Shown here: in pieces, positions 1 to 64,000 of the stretch
How the letters are laid out: each line of letters opens with the position of its first letter
Position numbering within the stretch: the first letter of the stretch is position 1
NCBI GenBank assembly: GCA_026261815.1
Contig: JAMPIT010000511.1
Coordinates: 1,389,001-1,453,000, forward strand
Source of the DNA: Monarcha castaneiventris obscurior
Lineage: Eukaryota; Chordata; Aves; Passeriformes; Monarchidae
Reading direction: 5' to 3'
Length of the DNA: 64,000 nt
Notes under the pieces: generated by a model
Told to the model about the DNA's origin: nothing
What the model saw: the letters and a program-made list of their open reading frames with translations, nothing else
Database searches by the model: none
Made by a program: the position numbers and the translations under genes

Positions 1-325
1 CAGCTTCCCCTCAAGGCCTGTCACCATCTTTTTTGCCTTCCTTTGGATGCTCTCTGGTAGTTTAATGTCTTTCTTATATTGTGATGACCAAAACTGCCAA
101 TAATATTCAAGTTGAGGCCACCCCAGTGCAGAGCAGAGCAAAGCAGAGCAGAGCAGGACAATCCCCTTCCTGGCCCTGCTAGTGATGCTGTGCCTGATGG
201 CCCTCAGGTCCCTTTCTGTAGCACTGCTTTGCAGCATCTCATTCCCCACTCTGTCCATGCATCCAGGGTTGAGCCATCCCAGGTGCAGAACTGGGCACCC
301 TCTCTTGTTCTGCACTCAGCCACTT
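1..325 (-). mobile_element. CR1 LINE fragment (minus), runs off the left edge
   Basis: The first 70 bases are the reverse complement of the CR1 reverse-transcriptase 3' region also seen at 38150-38220 (GAGAGCATCCAAAGGAAGGC). The rest continues through the segment around CTCATTCCCCACTCTGTCCATGC. Lies in KDM1A intron 16. The frame over 112-327 is part of this element, not a gene. Confidence 0.8.
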
Positions 326-32453
<32,128 letters not shown>

Positions 32454-32501
32454 CGCCCCGGCCGCACAAAGCAACCGCCCGGAGGGCTGCGGCCCCAGCT
32501 C

Positions 32502-32516
32502 TACGTCACATCCGGG
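32502..32516 (-). promoter_or_regulatory. ETS/CRE-like composite motif upstream of KDM1A
   Basis: On the minus strand the sequence reads CCCGGATGTGACGTAG, an ETS core (CCGGA) directly joined to a CRE half (TGACG). It lies about 50 bp upstream of the start codon. ETS-CRE composites of this form occur close to the start of many housekeeping promoters. Binding here is inference. Confidence 0.45.
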
Positions 32517-32935
32517 CCGCCGCGCGCGCGCACCGAGGCGCTCGTGCCGGCTCTGCAGGGCAGCCCCGGGGACAGCAGGGGGCGCTGCAGCCCCGTGGGC
32601 GGGTCCTAAGCGCGCAGCGCCGACTGGGGCTCGTGCATCGTCTCTGTACCCGCGCCCGAGCCGCGGAGCGCCGCCGGTTTCGAGCCCGCGGCCCTCGCTC
32701 GCCCCCATAGGACCCTGAGCGAGCACAGGCCTCGCACATCGCTCCCGGCCATCATAAACGGACCCCGCACACACAGCTTTCCCACTGCCCCCCAGCCTGC
32801 ACACCTGATCCACGTGCACTGCAGCAGGACCTGCTGGCGACTGAGAGCAGTAAAGAGTCCTGGCCATTAACAGTCCTGCGTGAACAAATGGAGGCCCTTG
32901 AAACGCGTTGAAAGGGAGACGTTTATGCCTATTTG

Positions 32936-33560
32936 ATCACAGAATCACAGAATGGTTTGGATTGGAAGAGACCTTAAAGTTCATCTTAAAGCATGGGCAA
33001 GGACACCTTCCACTATCCCACGTTGCTCCAAGCCTGTCCAACCCGGCCTTGGACACTTTCAGGGATGGGCAGTCACAACTTCTCTGGGCAACCTGTGCCA
33101 GTTGTCACTCAGTAAAGAATTTCTTCATAATATCTAATCTAAATCTACCTTCCTTCAGCTTAAAGCCATCCCTCCCTGTCCTGTCACTCCAGGCTCTTGT
33201 CCAAAATCCCTGTCAGCTCTCTTGGAGCTCATTTAGGCCCTGGAAAGGGCTCTAAGGTCTCCCTGGAGCCTTCTCTTCTCCAGGTGAACACACCCAGCTC
33301 TCCCAGCCTGTCTCCAGAGCAGAGGGGCTCCAACATTTGGAACATCTCTGTGGCCTCCTCTACACTCATTCCAACAGGCCTATGTCGCTCTTATATTGGG
33401 GATGCCAGAGCTGGATACAGCTCTGCAGATGGGGTCTCACCCTAGTGGAGCAGAGGGGTAGAATCCCCTCCCTTGTCCTGCCCATGCTGCTAGGGATCAG
33501 CCCAGGGCCCTTGGGTCTCTGGGCTGCCAGCACACATTACCAAGACACATCAAGCTTCAT
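32936..33560 (-). mobile_element. CR1 LINE 3' end (minus), just upstream of the KDM1A CpG island
   Basis: Starts TCACAGAATCACAGAATGG, the reverse complement of the CR1 tail, and runs about 620 bases through GGGCAACCTGTGCCAG, TCTTCTCCAGGTGAACACACC and GGGATCAGCCCAGGGCC. Its tail end faces the KDM1A promoter at a distance of about 400-480 bp. The open frames over 32908-33792 are part of it. Confidence 0.88.
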
Positions 33561-34509
33561 GTTCACAAAGGATTCAATTTCAGTCCTTCTGTCACCTTTC
33601 AAGGTCTGGGACTTTTCCTCAGCATGTCTTCTCTCAGGTTTCTACTTAGTAGAAAAAGCTGGTAAGGCAGGAAACAGGAAGTTGAAACTCCAGCCTTTGG
33701 ACAGGATACTACCGATCAATGCCCAGCCCACAGATGCCTTGGAGGAGCACACTGCCAGAGATGTTCTGCTCTGGGTTCCCTTGAGTATCTGAAGAGTATT
33801 TGCTAAAGGTAACAGAAAATTATATGCACACTCGCTAATTTTCTTGCCTCTCTCCTTCAAACTGGTCATTAGCAGACCTACTTCATCATGAAGCTGGTAC
33901 TGGCTCATCACATGGCTGTATAGATATTGTAAGAGCATTTAGGTACCTGGGAAGGCAGAAGTTGCACAGGAAGATTTAGGTGTAATTTTGACCATTCTCA
34001 GGGAGACAGGAAGCAACTAGAGGCTGTAGAAGGTCTGCAAGATGTAGCTGATGCACTCCGGATGCCCAGTAGTAATGTGGGCAGGTAAAAGGTCAGCAGC
34101 ATGCTCTGACAAACAACTGCAGTGCTGAGAAGCAACTGGAGAAGAATGGAACCAACTCTGAAACCTTGTTCAGTAGTTATATATGAAATCCAGCCAGAAG
34201 AACTGCAGAGATAACTAAACAGTGATAGGGGAGAAAAGAAAGTAACAAGCAACTGCTATAAGAACACTATCTTCGCCTGTAAGCTAAGTATTTTAAGTAT
34301 TTCATGCTTCCATAGAAACTGGCATTTCCTTCATCTTCCCACTTTAATCTCCTTTTGTTTGCATTTACCCAAATTTCTGAAATAGCCAGAAAACTAATTT
34401 TTGCATACAATTTTTACCTAATGGATGAGACAAATGGTTTTCTCGAAGCACACTTAACATGTTTTCCATAGCTTTACACCAACCAACATCTCATTCAAAA
34501 CATGACACA
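33561..34509. other. Intergenic spacer between KDM1A promoter side and ZMPSTE24 3' end
   Basis: About 950 bases after the CR1 element and before the ZMPSTE24 polyadenylation cluster. No gene or repeat recognised; contains the GT-rich (minus strand) stretch assigned to the polyadenylation site. Confidence 0.6.
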
Positions 34510-34568
34510 TTTATTCTTCTGAATAGACATATTCAAGTTAATGCTTTTATTTCTGAGGGCCTTTTATT
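34510..34568 (-). terminator. Cluster of three AATAAA polyadenylation signals for ZMPSTE24
   Basis: On the minus strand AATAAA occurs at 34568-34563, 34551-34546 and 34515-34510. Immediately downstream (about 34495-34480) the minus strand reads GATGTTGGTTGGTGTAAAG, a GT-rich stretch as expected downstream of a cleavage site. The signals are seen; use is inferred. Confidence 0.6.
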
Positions 34569-35856
34569 AAATACAGTTAACATGACAAATATAGGCTCTC
34601 CATATTTGTAAAACTGTCTCCTAAATCTGTATCTATAGTTTAACTCCATATTTGCTGGGGTATAAACACAATTAGAATAAGGCGTACAAAGGGCTTTCAG
34701 CAACATCTTGTTTCACCCAAGACATCATTGTGCCCATCATCTTATAAGGCATTTTTCCTTATGATCAGAAAAACAGATGTAAGCTAACAATAAAACATAC
34801 GAGAGTATTCTGACATGTGAAACAATGACAATTTGCTTCAATGACTTGTCTCTTTGTACAGAGCTGAGCAGAACTTTTTCATTTACTGCAAATAGAAAAT
34901 CTGATATTTATATGGAGTATGTGCATTGAGGCTGGTTCAAAACATTTGTATGCACATGCAAACTTATATTTTACTTTTAATTTTACTTCAACAAAAGTAA
35001 ATATAATCCTATTTTTCATCAGAGAAGTCTGAGATAATCAGTGCCGAAGCAATTCCCACATTTACCCACTTTGTTCTTCAGTAACTGATATGGGCAAATT
35101 GTTCCCTGGGCTTTTTATATGTAATAATTTTTATATATAAGAACAGTGATGAAGAATAAGTATGTCAGCACTACTATTTCAGCTGGATTCATATTAATGA
35201 AAAACCTTCAATGGAATGGAGGATAAGCCCCCTCAGAATGAAAGCATGGCTCTGATACACTGGCTGAGCAAGCGGACACTTCCATATACACAAAAAATCT
35301 AGGCAAAGTACAACAGAAATGGAGGAACTGAGATGTGGAAAAAAGGAGAACAAGAGAGAATTAGCAATTTTCTCAAACACGTGGGTCCAGTCCTGATTCC
35401 CTGTAACATCCTTCCCACACCTCCAGCAGCACTGTGGGCAACAGGAGCCCACTATAATGCTACTAAATACCACCTAGTGCTCATTTTCAAGGAAGACATG
35501 GTACATTTCCTCAGCTACAATTCATCCTTCTTCCCATGCTTCAGAAAAAGAGGGTTTTATTAAGTAGCATTTTTCATTATGACAGACATGAATGCAGGAG
35601 AAAAGCCTGCAGCTGCATTCAGCTTTTTAAAACACATGGGCAAGTACACGTATCATTACACAGGAAATCAAGTCACCCAAAGCCTCTTCACTTTGAAGAG
35701 GGTGAGACTGGGAAGGTTCACAGAATGCTGAGAATAGAAAAAGGATCAAAAGCAATGTTCAAGGCATACACAAACTGAAGAAAAAGGTGCTTTGAAGTCT
35801 ATACTTGTTTTCGTCCCTTTAAAAGTCTATACCATGATATGGAAATAAAAGTCAGT

Positions 35857-35871
35857 GGGGGGGGGGGGGGG
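35857..35871. repeat. Run of 15 G (poly(C) in ZMPSTE24 3' UTR)
   Basis: Fifteen consecutive G on the plus strand. In the predicted transcript this is a C15 tract about 220 nt after the stop codon, a type of site bound by poly(C)-binding proteins. Confidence 0.85.
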
Positions 35872-36089
35872 AAGAGCTTCACCCAGCACTTTTTCTAAAT
35901 TAAGTTCCACAGTTTTGTTTTTGTTAAAAATAAGTCATTTATAATTTAATACCTGCTTCAGGATACTCAGATCTGTGGTGCTGTTAACAGTGCACTTAAT
36001 TTGCATTATCCATTAAAAAAAATTAAAAAGCAGCTCTGAACTTTGCTTCTGAGATGGAAGCACTGTCTCTGAACCAGCAATCATTGCTG

Positions 36090-64000
<27,911 letters not shown>

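Larger units (their letters stand above)
34510..36089 (-). other. ZMPSTE24: ZMPSTE24 3' untranslated region (predicted)
   Basis: About 1.5 kb after the stop codon with no coding potential, ending at a polyadenylation signal cluster. The extent is inferred from the signals and is compatible with the length of the mammalian transcript. On the transcribed strand it includes an uninterrupted run of 15 C (35857-35871) about 220 nt after the stop. Confidence 0.6.

Overview
This window is vertebrate nuclear DNA, almost certainly from a bird and probably a songbird. Two multi-exon genes with canonical GT-AG introns are spread over it. The interspersed repeats are the avian kind: CR1 LINE 3' ends finishing in the ATTCTRTGATTCTRTGA tail, and ERVL-type LTR elements with TG...CA ends and 5-bp target duplications. 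It holds no operons, CRISPR arrays or other prokaryotic systems, and I found no previously undescribed system. The points worth following are a conserved alternative exon, a long perfect inverted repeat around a block of exons, and several well-delimited retroelement insertions.

Both genes lie on the minus strand, so they are read from right to left. ZMPSTE24 (CAAX prenyl protease/lamin A-processing zinc metalloprotease) occupies the right half. Exons 2 to 10 are at 63423 down to 36090; exon 1 and the promoter lie beyond the right edge. A probable 3' UTR runs to a cluster of three AATAAA signals at 34568-34510. KDM1A (LSD1, FAD-dependent histone lysine demethylase) occupies the left half. Its start codon is at 32453 in a CpG island with an ETS/CRE-like promoter motif. 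Exons 1 to 16 run down to 1185, and the remaining 3' exons lie beyond the left edge. All exon junctions keep frame: 285+166+134+79+93+107+82+95+143+91+135+74+112+133+188+115 nt for KDM1A and 147+87+117+153+142+161+105+144+225 nt for ZMPSTE24. The alternative 60-nt exon E2a of KDM1A is also present at 24428-24487.

Repeats region by region: 1-325, CR1 on the minus strand. 12770-13711, CR1 on plus, followed by a 111-bp TG...CA element with a perfect 5-bp duplication (13833-13943). 31012-31215 and 32936-33560, CR1 on minus; the second sits just upstream of the KDM1A promoter. 37735-38627, CR1 on plus. 39118-44141, a complete but decayed ERVL-like provirus on plus with two 444-bp LTRs and a perfect 5-bp duplication, itself carrying a CR1 tail. 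46885-47458, a solo LTR with a perfect 5-bp duplication. 58011-59539, a long LTR-like block. 60385-60865 and 61332-62450, CR1 on minus, the latter split by a 487-bp insertion. All other long gaps are introns or intergenic DNA in which I see only low-complexity tracts.

The two genes do not form a functional unit: one acts on chromatin, the other on prenylated proteins at the ER and inner nuclear membrane. In human they lie far apart on 1p (1p36.12 and 1p34.2, from memory), so their tandem adjacency here is a synteny point.
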